Both the position numbers and the translations under genes were made by a program. A model generated the notes under the pieces. The model saw only the letters and a program-made list of their open reading frames with translations, was not told the origin of the DNA and did not search any database. From contig NC_065570.1 of NCBI RefSeq assembly GCF_937616625.2, positions 68,165,665 to 68,229,664 on the forward strand: 64,000 nt of DNA. Direction: 5' to 3'. Positions 1 to 12,133 of this stretch are shown here, piece after piece; the first letter of the stretch is position 1, and each line of letters begins with the position of its first letter. This stretch comes from Mercurialis annua (Eukaryota; Streptophyta; Magnoliopsida; Malpighiales; Euphorbiaceae).

Positions 1-242
1 CTGATATTAGGTAGTAGTCCTAACAGGCTAGGTACTATCTATCTTTATTTGATTTGGAGTCTGTAAAATACAATCATTTTACTTCCATCAGTTCCTTAAT
101 ATTCCTCACTTTTGCACATTAACCGTTTTCTATATAAGCATTATAATGTATAAACGATCAAATTCAGCCGGCCTCGTCATTCTTTTGAAGCTAATGTCAT
201 TTGCTATTCCTATTGATGATTGTTATTTGTGATCATGTGCAG

Positions 243-281
243 CTCTTTGATCGGCAACGGGGCAGACGGGTGCCTGTATAA
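243..281 (+). CDS. possible terminal exon of an upstream gene
   Basis: A pyrimidine-rich stretch ending in TGTGCAG at 242 is followed by an open frame reading LFDRQRGRRVPV and a TAA at 279-281. A second frame (SLIGNGADGCLYNSGV, then stop) is also open, so the phase is undecided. I do not recognise the protein. The rest of the gene would lie before the window. Bases 282-1230 look like 3'UTR or AT-rich intergenic DNA with no coding signal. Confidence 0.3.
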   Translation, partial: LFDRQRGRRVPV

Positions 282-1230
282 CTCTGGAGTCTAAGGTATG
301 GAAACAAACATGCAGTTTTCTCGATTTTTTTTCGAGTCACTGCAGCATACTCACTGCCCAAGACCCTGAACTTATATTCCATTCTTATTTCTTATCGGAA
401 AAGGTAGAAAATGGAGGCAATGTTTTAACAAGTAAACAAGAGAAGAAACGGAAATTGATACATGTTGTGGGTCATGCTATAGAAGATAAAAAAGAAGAAG
501 AATATGATTTGCCCTAGTTATCTGATTCTATATGGTTGTAATTGTGTTAACTCGTAGTTAGAAAATGGGTGTTGCCCTCTTAAAGAGGTGGATTAGCCTT
601 CAGCCTATTCTTTCAAAGTGGATTGTGTACTAATATTTGCTTACGGGTTGTCAACGTGTGAATTGTATACATAGATATCAATAGACTAGAAATGCTAATC
701 TGTAATTACAATTTCCCACCAAAAATGCTAGACTGTAGTTGCAATTTAAAAAAAACATTTATGTTTCTACAATTGGAGATAATATATATGAGTAAAGGGT
801 CAATCTGGCAACTCAACCCATTCTTAAATAATTTTCAATTGAGGGCAGAACTCTTTATTCTTAAGTCAATTAAGGATATAATTGTATAATATGAACAAGT
901 TTAAAGACTAGATTGACTCATTTTTGTTTTTAATTGATCTAAAAAATTGATAGTATAGTCATTATTGACATAAAAAATAAAAAGTATGATCAAAATAGCG
1001 GAGCAAATTATTTGATCACGAGTCACAAGTTAAGAAACTGGAGTGACCCTTTGCTTGAATATATATGTTTGGTAATTGTTCAAAGAACCACGTGGTCCTA
1101 AAAGTAAAAAAGCATCAAAATTCAATCTCATACATTTTAATCCAGTATACTTAACATATAATTCTGAATACAAAAAAAGGAAACAATTTCCAGTAAATTA
1201 AATTTTTAAAAAATACCTATAACTTGAGAC
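282..1230. other. non-coding stretch
   Basis: AT-rich sequence between the possible terminal exon at 243-281 and the permease stop codon at 1231. The 65-codon frame at 692-889 has no recognisable composition or motif. The last part before 1231 should hold the permease 3'UTR. I see no other structure. Confidence 0.5.
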
Positions 1231-1713
1231 TTACAAATTATTATGAAATAACTTAGCTGTCTTAAGACTCTGTAACATACCAGCAACAGAACCTAAACCA
1301 GAAATGAGAGTGACAATGAAACAAACGAAGCTCAAAGCTTGAAAACAAATCCATCTATAACTCCATCTTTTAATCTTTGCTTGCTGCATGTACATGCTCA
1401 TCGGAAAATACACTGTTAATGGCCAAAATGAAATTGCTCCGAGAAGACCCAAAATTGCATTGAAAAATGGAAGCATCATTGCTATTGAAGTTGTTAGAAT
1501 GACAAAACATGTACGAAGTATGAGCTTACTTAGGGTAAAGCTGAAGCCCCATTTCTTTGTGTATGGCAATTTTATGATATACATGGTAGTGAAAAATGAT
1601 TGGGTTGGATATTTTGTTGCTATCAGCTTCTCATTGATTGCAAATATTGGTTGGCCATATACCTGCGAGAGTAATATCCAGTGGAAATGAGTCTTCATGA
1701 ACATTATTTGATC

Positions 1714-1897
1714 ATGGCCCGGGCTAGGTTCGGGACAGATCTAACCGGACTTGACTCTTTTATTTGCAAATAAATTTAATCCAAATAATTCTGTTATGTT
1801 TGGTTTTTACATAGTTATAAATTCATTTTAGTTCGGTTTTGTATAATAGCAAAACTGTGATTTGGTTCGGTTCGTTCGAACCAAATGCACAGCCCTA
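1714..1897. mobile_element. degenerate hAT-like end in permease intron 5
   Basis: The stretch TTGGTTCGGTTCGTTCGAAC followed by GCACAGCCCTA (1887-1897) matches the right end of the 557-bp hAT family seen at 4517 and 11577. No matching left end or duplication is clear, so this is probably an eroded or partial copy. Confidence 0.4.
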
Positions 1898-2551
1898 CAT
1901 GAGCGGACCTTGACGATAGGCAGTCCCATGCACATGTCTATGAATATATAAATATATAGAGAGGGAGAGTGAGGAGAAACCTGATAAGCTCCAATTAAAT
2001 GGACGATTAGAGAGAGATTGGCGATGTGAACAAGCCAAAAAGGCTCATAAAATGCAGAAAGTAGATTTCCAGGAATATGATTTCCAAATGCTGCATTCCC
2101 CATGCTTCCTATACACATATACAACAATGTGGTTCCTCCAATTGCATACATTGTCACTTTCTTCATTACTTTGTTTTCTGCTGGATTTGACTTTAATGTA
2201 TCCTACACCAATATATTCATTTAATAAATAGTTCCCTCTAATAAATTATGAACTTCGACAATTTAAAATACAAATTGACAATTGGAACGAGCAATATTTT
2301 GATAGGAAAAAATACTGATATGGACACCTATAATACATATTGTTATGACGTCTACATCATCATTTTTAACTAAAAAGTTGCTCAATATTCTGAATTGCCA
2401 CCACTAGTAGAATTAACATTTTATAGGTATTGAACTATAAGTTTTTTTATAAAACGGTTATCATTGTCTAATTTGTTAAATTAACTTTTTTATATTAGCG
2501 GGAAAATTATTTGTTGCTACATAAGCAATTATTGGTCTGAATTGCTATACT

Positions 2552-2766
2552 CAGTGATTAAAAAACCTGACCAAACCGGCAGATAAATGAACCGGAAACT
2601 GGCCGGTTGTCTAGTCCAAATTATCCTAATAATCAAAAATTTGGTCCAGTTGGATTAAACTGATTGGCTTGGACTAAACTGGCAATTGACCGGTTGAGCC
2701 GGTTAAACTGGGAACCGATGGCTTCACCGGTTCAACCATCCGTTCGGTTTTTCAAAACACTCACTG
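2552..2766. mobile_element. hAT-like MITE
   Basis: About 215 bp bounded by CAGTGATTAAAAAACC and the inverted end GGTTTTTCAAAACACTCACTG, with internal runs of CCGGTT/AACCGG. It lies in the permease intron between exons 4 and 5. I could not match an 8-bp duplication, so either the borders are off or the flanks have diverged. Confidence 0.5.
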
Positions 2767-3369
2767 TAACATCCCGTTGATATAAAAAGAAAAGTTCAGT
2801 TATCAAAATATAACAAACACGGCATAATCAGACTCGATTTACGGAAAGAAAGAGCTAAGAAATACCTGAATTTCTAATAATAGCATGGAAAATGTATAGG
2901 CAAGAGCAATATTTCCAAGAGCTTGAAAAACATGCCAAGTTTTTGTGGATGCAGCTTCAGTAGCAGTAGCAGCCACCATGAGACTTCCTCTGAGCTTATG
3001 ATCGGCGGCAATTTTTGCAATCGACAGTGACAACGCGATGATTGAATAAGCGAGCGAGGTTAGAGATGCTACTACTGAAAGAAAAGTCAGTTTCTCTAAG
3101 CTGGGAAATTGAGAAAGAATTATTTGCAGTGCTCCAAAAACTAGCATATATAGATTTCCTGACACTCTACAATGTGCTGCATTTTCCATTGCATGATAAC
3201 ATGTTGTTCTCTTTACAGATCTGCATAATTGAGACATTCCGTAAGGAAATTGGAAAAGATGGTATAGTAATCATTGGTGTACAAAGATTGAAGTGTTTAG
3301 ATGGTAAATATATATTTATTTTCCCTTCATATTTTGTTTTTTAGCTAGTCATCTCGACGAGGCGACGAG

Positions 3370-3555
3370 CAGGGGCGGAACCAGCCTTATGGCTGAGGTA
3401 GTGACCGCCCCCGCAATTTTTTTTTGGAAAAATTACTCCTTCAATTTTTTTTTAAAATATGGTTACTTAATTTTAAATTTTATACAATTAGCGCCTTCAA
3501 ATTTTATTTTGTACGAATTAGCCGCCCCATAATAGAATTTTTAGTTCCGCCCCTG
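3370..3555. mobile_element. hAT-type MITE, CAGGGGCGGAACCA ends
   Basis: 186-bp element with inverted ends CAGGGGCGGAACCA and TAGTTCCGCCCCTG, flanked by a perfect 8-bp duplication GCGACGAG (3362-3369 and 3556-3563). It lies in permease intron 3. The end sequence and 8-bp duplication are hAT hallmarks. A larger relative sits at 35188-35685. Confidence 0.85.
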
Positions 3556-4148
3556 GCGACGAGCATGGTTTCGGTTAGCGAATCTATCAAATGCAAACTC
3601 CTAATAATATTTGAGTTTTAATTTGTAATGTAATTGCAAATAAATTGGTTTTGATAGTTTCTTACGCTACACTGATGGCAGTTGTAACTGTGTAGCCAAT
3701 CATTGTGCCCCATAGCATTGTGTACTGCAGTATTGTACAAGTAAATTCATGCCTTGGACCTGCATTCACAATTGAGTCATTATATAGCTAGAAACACAGG
3801 TAGCAATATAATTATCACTGTCGTAAGATATAACCGGTGTTTAAACAATCAAACCAGACTGGTTAGGCCAACTTGTTCGATAGTAAATCGGATGAATTTA
3901 TAGTTCAACCACTTTGAACCGAAAAATCGTATAGCCAATTTTTATAAATTTAATTATAATCTATTTATATTTGATTAAACTAGAAAAGCTCAAATATAAT
4001 TTTATGTTTGTCCATTTCGTCTTCTTTATTTAATTTAAATCTTCTTTAACTATCAAAAAAAACCACAAATTTAATATATATATATTAAAAAAATACCATC
4101 AAAATTCAAATTACTTTCAACAATTTATTAATGGATACATATATATTA

Positions 4149-4399
4149 TTCCCTCCGTCCCATTCTAATTGACCAAATTATCTATTTTGGGTGTCTCATT
4201 CTATTTGAAAATTTCTATTTATAAAATATTTTTCACACTACTTTTCTTCTTTTATTCTCATCAATTAATGCAGTTTAAAAGCACATTTTTATAAAATGGT
4301 GAAGCATTTCATGTAATATGAGAATATAAAAATAAAGTTACTAAAATTTCTTAAACAATGTGCAAAGAGAATTTCTCAATTAGAATGGGACAGAGGGAG
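4149..4399. mobile_element. Stowaway-like MITE
   Basis: About 251 bp with ends CCCTCCGTCCCATTCTAATTG and its inverted partner CAATTAGAATGGGACAGAGGGAG, flanked by TA at 4147-4148 and 4400-4401. CTCCCTCCGTCCC is the standard Tc1/mariner-derived Stowaway terminus. It lies in permease intron 2, close to the donor of exon 2. Confidence 0.85.
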
Positions 4400-4516
4400 T
4401 ACTATAGAATAAAGAGAGAGAAAAGAAAATTAGATTACCTAAAAGTGATCGGACAGCATGAATATATGTACGATTTCTTGCTCCGGTGAGTGGGTGAGGA
4501 GTTCTATAGCAGTCGC

Positions 4517-5074
4517 TAGGGGTGTGCAAAAACCGAACCAAACCGAACCGTTTCACTGAACCGAACCGAAATTGCAATTGCGGTTCGGTTTTTTAGTAAC
4601 TATGGTTTGGTTCGGTTTGTAATTAGGTAAAAGTTTGGTGTTCGGTTTTCGGTTCGGTTTGAGCATTTTAAAAACCGAAAAAACCGAAAAACCAAACAAT
4701 TAAATAAAAAATAAAAAAGATATATAAATATATATAAATTTATATTTTTTTGGTTTAATATTTTAATTATAGTTGATATATAAGTTAATAAACTTCATAC
4801 AACATATAATTATGCTAATAACTATATAAAAATATTTATTAGACACTTATTATTTAATATTAGAATTTATTTTATGATAAAAAAATTAAAAAATGGAGAA
4901 AGTAAAAAATTTCGGTTTTTCACCGAACCGAACCGAACCAAACCGAACTTTTCGGTTCGGTTTGGTGTAAGCCAAAATTAAAATTCGGTCCGGTTCGGTT
5001 TGGGATTTTTACCAAACTTCGGTTTGTTCGGTTCGGTGACCGAATCGACCGAACTAACCGAACGCACAGCCCTA
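4517..5074. mobile_element. hAT-type non-autonomous element in permease exon 2
   Basis: 558 bp starting TAGGGGTGTGC and ending GCACAGCCCTA, with a perfect 8-bp duplication GCAGTCGC (4509-4516 and 5075-5082). Both subterminal regions carry many ACCGAACC/GGTTCGGT repeats, as expected for transposase-binding arrays, and the centre is AT-rich with no reading frame. By eye it is nearly identical to the copy at 11577-12133, with only scattered substitutions. The host sequence on both sides is permease coding sequence. Confidence 0.92.
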
Positions 5075-5238
5075 GCAGTCGCAGAGAAGGATGGCTGTAT
5101 AGTAAGTGATGAGGGAAAAGGAGACGAGAACAGCTGAGCCAAGTAACCAACCCAACTGAGCCACACTCCACGGCAATGCTAATATACCTGCACCCACCGT
5201 TGCCGTGAATGCATGTGCTGTGGCCGTTCCCAAGCTTC

Positions 5239-6198
5239 CTAAATCACAACCCAACTCCCTCATATTTCAACTATTATGTAACCAATAGGAAATTCATTAT
5301 ATTATTGTTCTTTTTACACATATAGAATCTAACTAGACTATTTGAAGTGTTAGAAATATAATGTTGAATTAATTCGGCTGAAACAACAGCCTGCACTGAG
5401 GTCCGGACTGAATCGAAAACCTCAAAAATATACGAGGAGAACCTGGCCACTCGGTTTAGGCTTCAGTTGCATTCGTGATATATATCACTGTAAATATTGT
5501 CGATTCTATAAATATAATACGTCAATCAACTAATAGGTACGAGCAAAATGTCCGACCGATGAACGAACTCATAACTTTCAGTCGGTTTATTCGGTTAAAC
5601 TTGAGGTCGGCTTGATTGCAGTTTTTAATTATTTTAGTTAACCGAATCAACCAATTTGTTTTTTTTAATTCTCTTTGCATTTTTCGGTTTTAAGCAAACC
5701 TACTGTTATTTCAAAAAAAAAAAAAACTTTTTATTTAATAGACCGATTTTAATAGATTCAAAGTATATTATGGTAACGTTGTCCAAGTATAAAAACTTGC
5801 ACCTCTATCAATTATTGCTCTCTAATTAACATTACCCTATTTCAGATCAAAAACTTACTATATATTCATATATCTTCAAATTCTATCTTAAAATAAATGT
5901 CTCAAAACTCCAGTTCAGTACTTGACTCATAAAATTATAAAATTGAAATAAATCAATAATAAGTCTATTTATATTATTATTAAAAATTGACAGATTTTAT
6001 AAGTTAAAGCCAATTCCACGAAACTATAATTTAAGAGTATAAAAAAAATTAGACAAAAATTAAGGTATATCGATAACTTTTGTCATTTCAAAATTTAGGA
6101 GAATGCATAATTCCTAGTGAGAATCTTTTTGGTAAATGAAAATATAAGAATAGGGAACAAATTAAAAGAAAATAAAGCAATGCATGGAGAATATATAC
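5239..6198. other. permease intron 1, about 960 bp
   Basis: Bounded by a GT donor at 6198-6197 and an AG acceptor at 5240-5239 on the minus strand. AT-rich. It includes an older GAA/CGG-rich patch around 5375-5700 (gaaccgaatc-type words) that resembles a decayed hAT-like repeat without clear ends. No coding signal. Confidence 0.6.
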
Positions 6199-6244
6199 CA
6201 GTTCTAATGCGTCCATCATCTCCTGCAGCCGCTTCCATATCCAT

Positions 6245-7177
6245 TGAAGATGAGATGAGAAAGCTTGATTTTCAGTTTTGTTAAAGAAAGAAAAACAAGA
6301 GATTGAAGAAATATATGATTTGCTAAGAAAAGGGAAGAAGCTATGTGACAACAAAAAAATCCAAAAAGAAAAACCATTGAAGATCAGTAAGTTGATTATT
6401 TATGGTCATAGAACCCCCCACTTCATTATGCAAATGGCAATAATAAGTCTAGTCTATGCTTATTTACCATTTATTAACTGTTAGGATTTTAACACTATGT
6501 ACTTGATTAATTCTAGTATAACCCTTGTGATTCGGGTCTTTTTAGTACCAAATTAACGTATGATTCTTTAGAAAAAATTGTTAGAATGTATTTGAATTTT
6601 AACACTCAAATTTCACTTCGATATTTAATTCAATAAGAATAACATGCGTGATTAATCGTTAATAGTTTTTTTATACTATATATTGAAATATCCTTATTTG
6701 TATTGTACCAGTGTAAGGCATTTGATGAGTTAAGTAATTTTACTCTAAATCTCAAATGAGCATCATTCTATTAAAATTATAACTTTATTTTTTGCACAAA
6801 CATTCTCTTTTTTAATCATTCAAGAAAATAAAAAAAATATATATCTATATTTCTATCATTATAATCACGGATGGAATTTAAAAAATAATTTAAACAGTAG
6901 AACACGAATTATTGACTAATTAAATCTATCAAAACGTGATTGAGGTTGATATTCTTTAATAGTTTTTTTTTCAAAGTTATTCTTTGATAGTTTAGTTGGA
7001 GGAAAACATTCAAAAATCAACAGCTATGAATATGGGCCCAAAAAAGCCGCCACAAAAAACATAGGCCCATCTTTTTGCTGTATTTGTCTGAGCAGCCTAG
7101 AGCAGTGAAAATCAGTAACCGCCTTCGTCTCTCTCGGCTGTCTTTCTTAGACCGCCGGTAAACTCAGGAGGTAAAAA
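6245..7177. promoter_or_regulatory. divergent promoter region, permease / AMK2
   Basis: About 930 bp between two head-to-head start codons (6244 minus, 7178 plus), so it must hold both promoters unless one is distal. It is strongly AT-rich up to about 7020, then turns GC-richer just before the AMK2 ATG (AMK2 5'UTR). I cannot define individual motifs with confidence. Confidence 0.5.
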
Positions 7178-10100
7178 ATGGCGGCATCTGTTACCTCTTG
7201 CGGTGTTAATTTTGTCGCCGGAGATAAATCGCCGCGGAATTTTCTGACGCCATACTCTTCCTGTTCGTCTTCAAAGTCATCTAATCTTCATTTCTGTTCA
7301 TCATCATTATCCAACTCCGCCGAGAAATTATCATTTGTTTCTACTAATTCTTGCATTTCTCTCCGTTCTTCCTATCAGCATACCCTAATCTGGCCTCATG
7401 TGGTGAAAACTCACAATCATGTTCAGGTAATTAACTAAATATTCGATTTTAAAATGTTATTTTATTTTACTTTACTTCTTATTATATTTGTTAATGAGAT
7501 TAGGTTGTAGCTGCTGCTGCTAAAGCGGAGCCTTTGAAAATTATGATATCGGGAGCTCCTGCTTCCGGTAAAGGCACTCAATGTGAGCTCATCACTCAAA
7601 AAGTAAGTACGTTTTCATTTTATTATTCTTATTTTCATTACTCTATTAATTGCTGTTCTCTATTTTTCAGCAGGATAGTAATTTATTTTCTTGTCTATTA
7701 TCAGTTGACTTTGAACTAATAAATTGAATTTATTTTCTTAATCGAAAAGCCTGTTCTTGAGTTTAATTCATTAGTTCCATCTACGAGTTCGGTTTTCATA
7801 ATCATATTTTAAAAACTTTACATTCACTTGCTTAATTTGACACGGTTTATGAAGGGGACATTAAACTCCCTACTGAGTTATTCACAAATTACAAAAAGGA
7901 AACTCAATTAACTTTCGTTACAAAAAGGTCACTCGGTTATGGTTTTATTACAACGGAAGTCACTGTCTTCGAAAAATGCTTAAAACGCAGCGTTTTTGCT
8001 TACGTATCATGCCAAAATTACAAAATGAGGTATAACTCGATATCTTTGTTTAACAAAAGATATAACTCAGTACCCCTTTTGTAATTCACGATAAACCCAG
8101 TGACCTATTTTTACGACATTGACCTTTAGTTGTAATAAAATCATAGCTAAGTATCCTTTTTTTAACAAAAATTAAATCAGTACCCTTTTTGTAATTTACA
8201 AATAACTCAGTAACCCAGGAAATTTAATATCCTTTATGAAGGTGGTGATCCTTTTTTACTTTGCGGAAGACATCTACTTTTAAGATTAATGATTTTTAAA
8301 TGTTTGAATTGTCAAATCAAGTTCTTATATATTTAATATACAAGTTACCTGAAGCTTGAAATCTATTGCCTCATTAATCTTGCTCAATGAGGCTGTTAAG
8401 AGTGGTGTTTTTGTAACTCTTAACCATTGTAGCATATCAGAAAAGAAGCAAATAGATTAAGAAGAGGAAGATAGAACCAGGAGAGGGAGAGAGAAATTGT
8501 GTACATTATTGATATAAAATTCAGTTACAATCTTACTATTTATTCTGTTTGCACAATTCACTTAAATAGATTCTAATTCTGCTACAATGGCTGACAAACT
8601 AATTCAAGAGCAGCTTCACCTGCTTTCTAGGAATTGATATGCTGTTTGCCTTGCATATCCTTACCATGAGGTCACTAGTCTTGCATAGCTGTAACAGAGG
8701 CTTTGCATGATGGAGAATGCAAACTACAGTTTTTCTAGCCTAGCAGAAAATGGTTTTGTGCAAATTTCCCGAGTGGCACATCACCCTGATATCCAAGGTC
8801 ATTTAGGTTTTTAGACAGCTGCAGATATAAATGTAGGTTATTTCATATAGGCATTTTATTTAGATAAGCATGGGATATCGGCTCAAGAATTCTGTTTTAA
8901 TTATATATCTCCTTTTATCCTCACACTGCATTGTGTAATTGGTAGGTTCAGCTACATATCTACTGCATGCTCTCATTATGTAATTGCTGTGAAAAGAAAA
9001 AGATTGAATCAAGTCGTCCTGATAAATGCAGTATGGTTTGGTGCATGTTGCTGCTGGAGATTTGTTGAGAGCAGAAATTGCTTCTGGCAGTGAAAATGGG
9101 AAGCGTGCGAAGGAATTCATGGAGAAAGGACAACTCGTGCCAAATGAAATAGTTGTCATGGTGAGTAGGATTCTAGTCATTTCTCCTTTTCTTTAAAAGA
9201 AAATATTGGCCAAGTTGTTGATCTTTTGATATAAATATTGAAGATGGTGAAGGAGCGTCTATTGCAGCCAGATGCTCAAGAAAATGGGTGGCTTTTGGAT
9301 GGATATCCTAGGAGTTTGTCACAAGCTACTGCTTTCATGGAACTTAACTTGAAGCCTGATCTCTTTATTCTCCTAGAAGTAAGCATTTGCATTCAATTAA
9401 TTTCTATTGTTGTTTAAGAACATAAAAAGACATACCTAGAAATGTACTATTGCTGGCATCTACTTCTGTGGATTTATATATTTTCATGCAGGCTTATAAT
9501 ATTGAGTGATTTTAAATTTAACTTTGGGTAATGATAAAGATGTAGCAACCATTATGGTTTCATCTGTCATTAGCCTTGTTTAGATTCTCATCATGTTAAA
9601 ACCGGAAAATTTTCTTCTGTAGGTCAATGAAGATATGCTTGTTGAGAGGGTTGTTGGGCGTAGGTCAGACCCTGTTACTGGGAAGATATACCACTTGAAG
9701 TATTCTCCTCCTGAGACTGAAGAAATTGCTGCGAGACTTACCCAACGTTTTGATGATACGGAAGAAAAGGCATGTCTTAAACCAGTCTCTGCAATTGGAT
9801 TTTTTGATTTTGGGGACCATTGTTGTTTCTATTCATTTCATCATGGTACCTGATTGATTTTATTTAGTGATAGCATTGACTCTCTCTTGTCTGGCTGTGT
9901 TTAGGTGAAATTGCGATTGCAAACTCATCATCAAAATGTCGAGGCAGTACTCTCCATATATGAAGACATTACATTAAAGGTATGGAATCTCTTGTTCTCT
10001 TTATCATTCATATGCTTTCAGCCGCTGGGCACAATAGTTTGAGAATTCTTTTCATTGCTTTAATTGGTGTGATTGCTTTAGCTTATCAGTATAAATTTAA

Positions 10101-10442
10101 CCAGTATTCCTTTGGTTGAATTTTTATTCGTGTTGTTTGTATCAAATAAAATTGATAAGATTTCATTGGTACAACATTTATTTTTGTCAGGGCTTACATA
10201 ATATAGATTCAAGCGAGTTCGTCATTGTTTGTAGTTATACTACTACCCTTTATCACATTTTCATGTGCTAAACACAATCCGAAATGAGAGAGAGTAGAAA
10301 TGCATTCTTTTTCATAATAATGTTTTGTTGATGTCAGGTCAATGGGAACGTTTCGAAAAACGAAGTGTTTGCACAAATTGACAATGCTCTCACAGAATTA
10401 CTGGAGGACGGGAAGGCGATGTCAGAATCTGTAGCTGCATAG
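7178..10442 (+). CDS. AMK2: adenylate kinase, chloroplastic (AMK2-like)
   Basis: Catalyses AMP + ATP to 2 ADP and keeps adenylates balanced in the plastid. Seven exons: 7178-7426, 7504-7602, 9032-9160, 9244-9378, 9623-9769, 9905-9979, 10338-10442, giving 312 residues. Residues 1 to about 85 are Ser-rich with few acidic residues, as in a chloroplast transit peptide. The P-loop GAPASGKGT lies at 100-108, followed by the AMP-binding AAGDLLRAEIASGS, the DGYPR segment, and the lid region GRRSDPVTGKIYHLKYSPP without zinc cysteines. Phases agree across all introns. Intron 5 begins GC (9770-9771), not GT, after AAG. Intron 2 (about 1.4 kb) holds a foldback element at 7856-8232. The next gene (13399-15684) is convergent, and the same two families are neighbours in Arabidopsis as I recall. 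The start is the first ATG of the frame, in context AAAAATGGCG. Confidence 0.95.
7856..8232. mobile_element. Mutator-like foldback element in AMK2 intron 2
   Basis: 377 bp whose halves are near inverted repeats: left end GGACATTAAACTCCC, right end reversed GGATATTAAATTTCCTGGG, followed on both sides by ACTGAGTTATT and AATTACAAAAAGG. Flanked by a perfect 10-bp duplication TTTATGAAGG (7846-7855, 8233-8242). Duplication length and long inverted arms suggest a non-autonomous Mutator-like element. The better-kept relative is at 39046-39449. Confidence 0.75.
8243..9031. other. rest of AMK2 intron 2
   Basis: Ordinary intron sequence ending in a clean TGCAG acceptor at 9031. No second element, RNA gene or coding frame seen. 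Confidence 0.6.
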
Positions 10443-11576
10443 TTGAGGAAAAAGAAAATGTAAAAGATTGCATAGGAGTTATCAATACTCTATAGTCTAT
10501 ACAAAGGTGTGTTCCTTCACTTCTGTAATAACTCTCTACCTGGAAATCCCCTTGGTCTATTATCAAATTCATATTTAGAAACTACCAGTTCCTCGTCCAA
10601 ATTTTTTTTATTACAACCATCATTACTCTTTGAAATGTAAAACGTGGGCATTTAATATTATAAAGTTATTCTTTTTTTACATTAATTTTTTTTTTGAATT
10701 GGGTCCCTGTATTTTTTAGTTTTGACTCAAGTCCTTCAATCCAGTTTTTTCTTTCCGGGTTTGACTTGTAGTGTAAGGATCAAATTTTAAAAAGTATGAA
10801 AGTGTAAAAATTTAAATGTGGCAATTTTTTCCTAGATGCAACCAAATCCTGAGTATTGACTATCTTGTGAGTCTCGATCAATATGTAGCATAATAAATGC
10901 TACAAGTTGTTGCACAAACTTGCTCTTTATTAAGGGATATAGTATGGTTGCTATAGATTCTTGAATGGTTCAAACCGTTCAATCATTTTATGTATTGATT
11001 AAATCTACCAATCCAAGTAATTATAACAATCAACCTTGGTTACAATCACAATAGTGATGATGATTCTTCACTTGATTTACCTTATGGATATAAGTTTTTC
11101 CTTGTATAATTATTAGAAGATCCGAATCTAATGAATCACCGATAGCATTTAAAATCCAAGATAAAGTGATGGGTTATTTTCATAAAATATTATCACCTTT
11201 CGTGTTCTTTTCGATTTAACGCTATCTACCAAATGTCTCACTTCGCGTTCCAGGCTTTTTAAACTTCTCATTATATAGTCTAGTGCCGTTTTATGTGTTA
11301 TTTTTCATAGAAATGATGTCGTTTTGACCATTTTAAATGATAAAAACGACATCGTATAATGTATTTAGGCTACAAATGCCATATAATGAAAGGTTGAGCT
11401 TTTTTATGCTAAACATACAAGGTTGGCATGTGTGACGCCCGTTTGGTATAATGTACTAAAATCAAAACAGTACTCATAAAGTGAAGATATTTTATGACAA
11501 TAATCTTAAAGTAAAGTAAAAGAAGTGAAGTCTACTCCACTTCCTGCCTGTTGTTCCATTCCTCTCAGCTTGTAAG
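10443..11576. other. AMK2 3' flank
   Basis: AT-rich, with AMK2 3'UTR in its first few hundred bases. A short imperfect hairpin, GATGTCGTTTT against AAAACGACATC (about 11312-11355), may be a tiny MITE core. Nothing coding. Confidence 0.45.
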
Positions 11577-12133
11577 TAGGGCTGTGCAAAAACCGAACCA
11601 AACCGAACCGTTTCACCGAACCGAACCGAAATTACAATTACGGTTCGGTTATTTGGTGACTATGGTTCGGTTCGGTTTGTAATTAGGTAAAAGTTTGGTG
11701 TTCGGTTTTCGGTTCGGTTTAAGCATTTTAAAAACCGAAAAAACCGAAAAACCGAACAATTAATAAAAAAATAAAAATATATATATTAATATATATAAAT
11801 TTATATTTTTTTGGTTTAATATTTTAATTATAGTTGATATATAAGTTAATAAACTTCATATAACATATAATTATGCTAATAACTATATAAAAATATTTAT
11901 TAGATACTTATTATTTAATATTAGAATTTATTTTATGATAAAAAAATTAAAAAATGAAGAAAGTAAAAAATTTCGGTTTTTCACCGAACCGAACCGAACC
12001 AAACCGAACTTTTCGGTTCGGTTTGGTGTAAGCCAAAATTAGAATTCGGTCCGGTTTGGTTTGTGATTTTTAACAAATTTCGGTGTTCGGTTTGTTCGGT
12101 TCGGTGACCGAACTAACCGAACGCACAGCCCTA
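11577..12133. mobile_element. hAT-type non-autonomous element, intact copy
   Basis: 557 bp from TAGGGCTGTGC to GCACAGCCCTA with a perfect 8-bp duplication CTTGTAAG (11569-11576 and 12134-12141). The subterminal ACCGAACC repeats and AT-rich core align along the whole length with the copy inside the permease exon (4517-5074). No transposase frame, so movement must depend on a source elsewhere. Confidence 0.92.

Larger units (their letters stand above)
1231..6244 (-). pseudogene. AAP-type amino acid permease, disrupted in exon 2
   Basis: Proton-coupled amino acid importer of the plasma membrane (AAP branch of the AAAP family). Six exons on the minus strand: 6244-6199, 5238-4439, 3759-3666, 3220-2866, 2202-1981, 1662-1231, all with GT/AG borders and matching phases. 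Family hallmarks: RTGSLGTATAHAF then GAGILALPWSVAQLGW near the N-terminus, CDC/YRTPHPLTG, the long HVFQALGNIALAY helix, NLLSAFYEPFWLVHIAN, and the C-terminal LLGAISFWPLTVYFPMSMY. Without the insertion the exons total 1,383 nt, or 460 residues, normal for an AAP. Exon 2 is split by a 558-bp hAT-type element (4517-5074) with an 8-bp duplication (GCAGTCGC on the plus strand). In the reading direction the element's first three bases make an immediate TAG after LLCDC, so the allele should be null unless the insert is spliced out. Every other exon is intact, so the loss is recent. Bases 1662-2202 and 2866-3220 lie close to older repeat debris in introns. Confidence 0.9.

Noticed and set aside
4920..5171. 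Minus-strand frames reading LLFPHHLLYSH... and repeats of NRT/GSV
   Set aside because: They arise from the hAT subterminal repeats fused to the permease exon in wrong frames.
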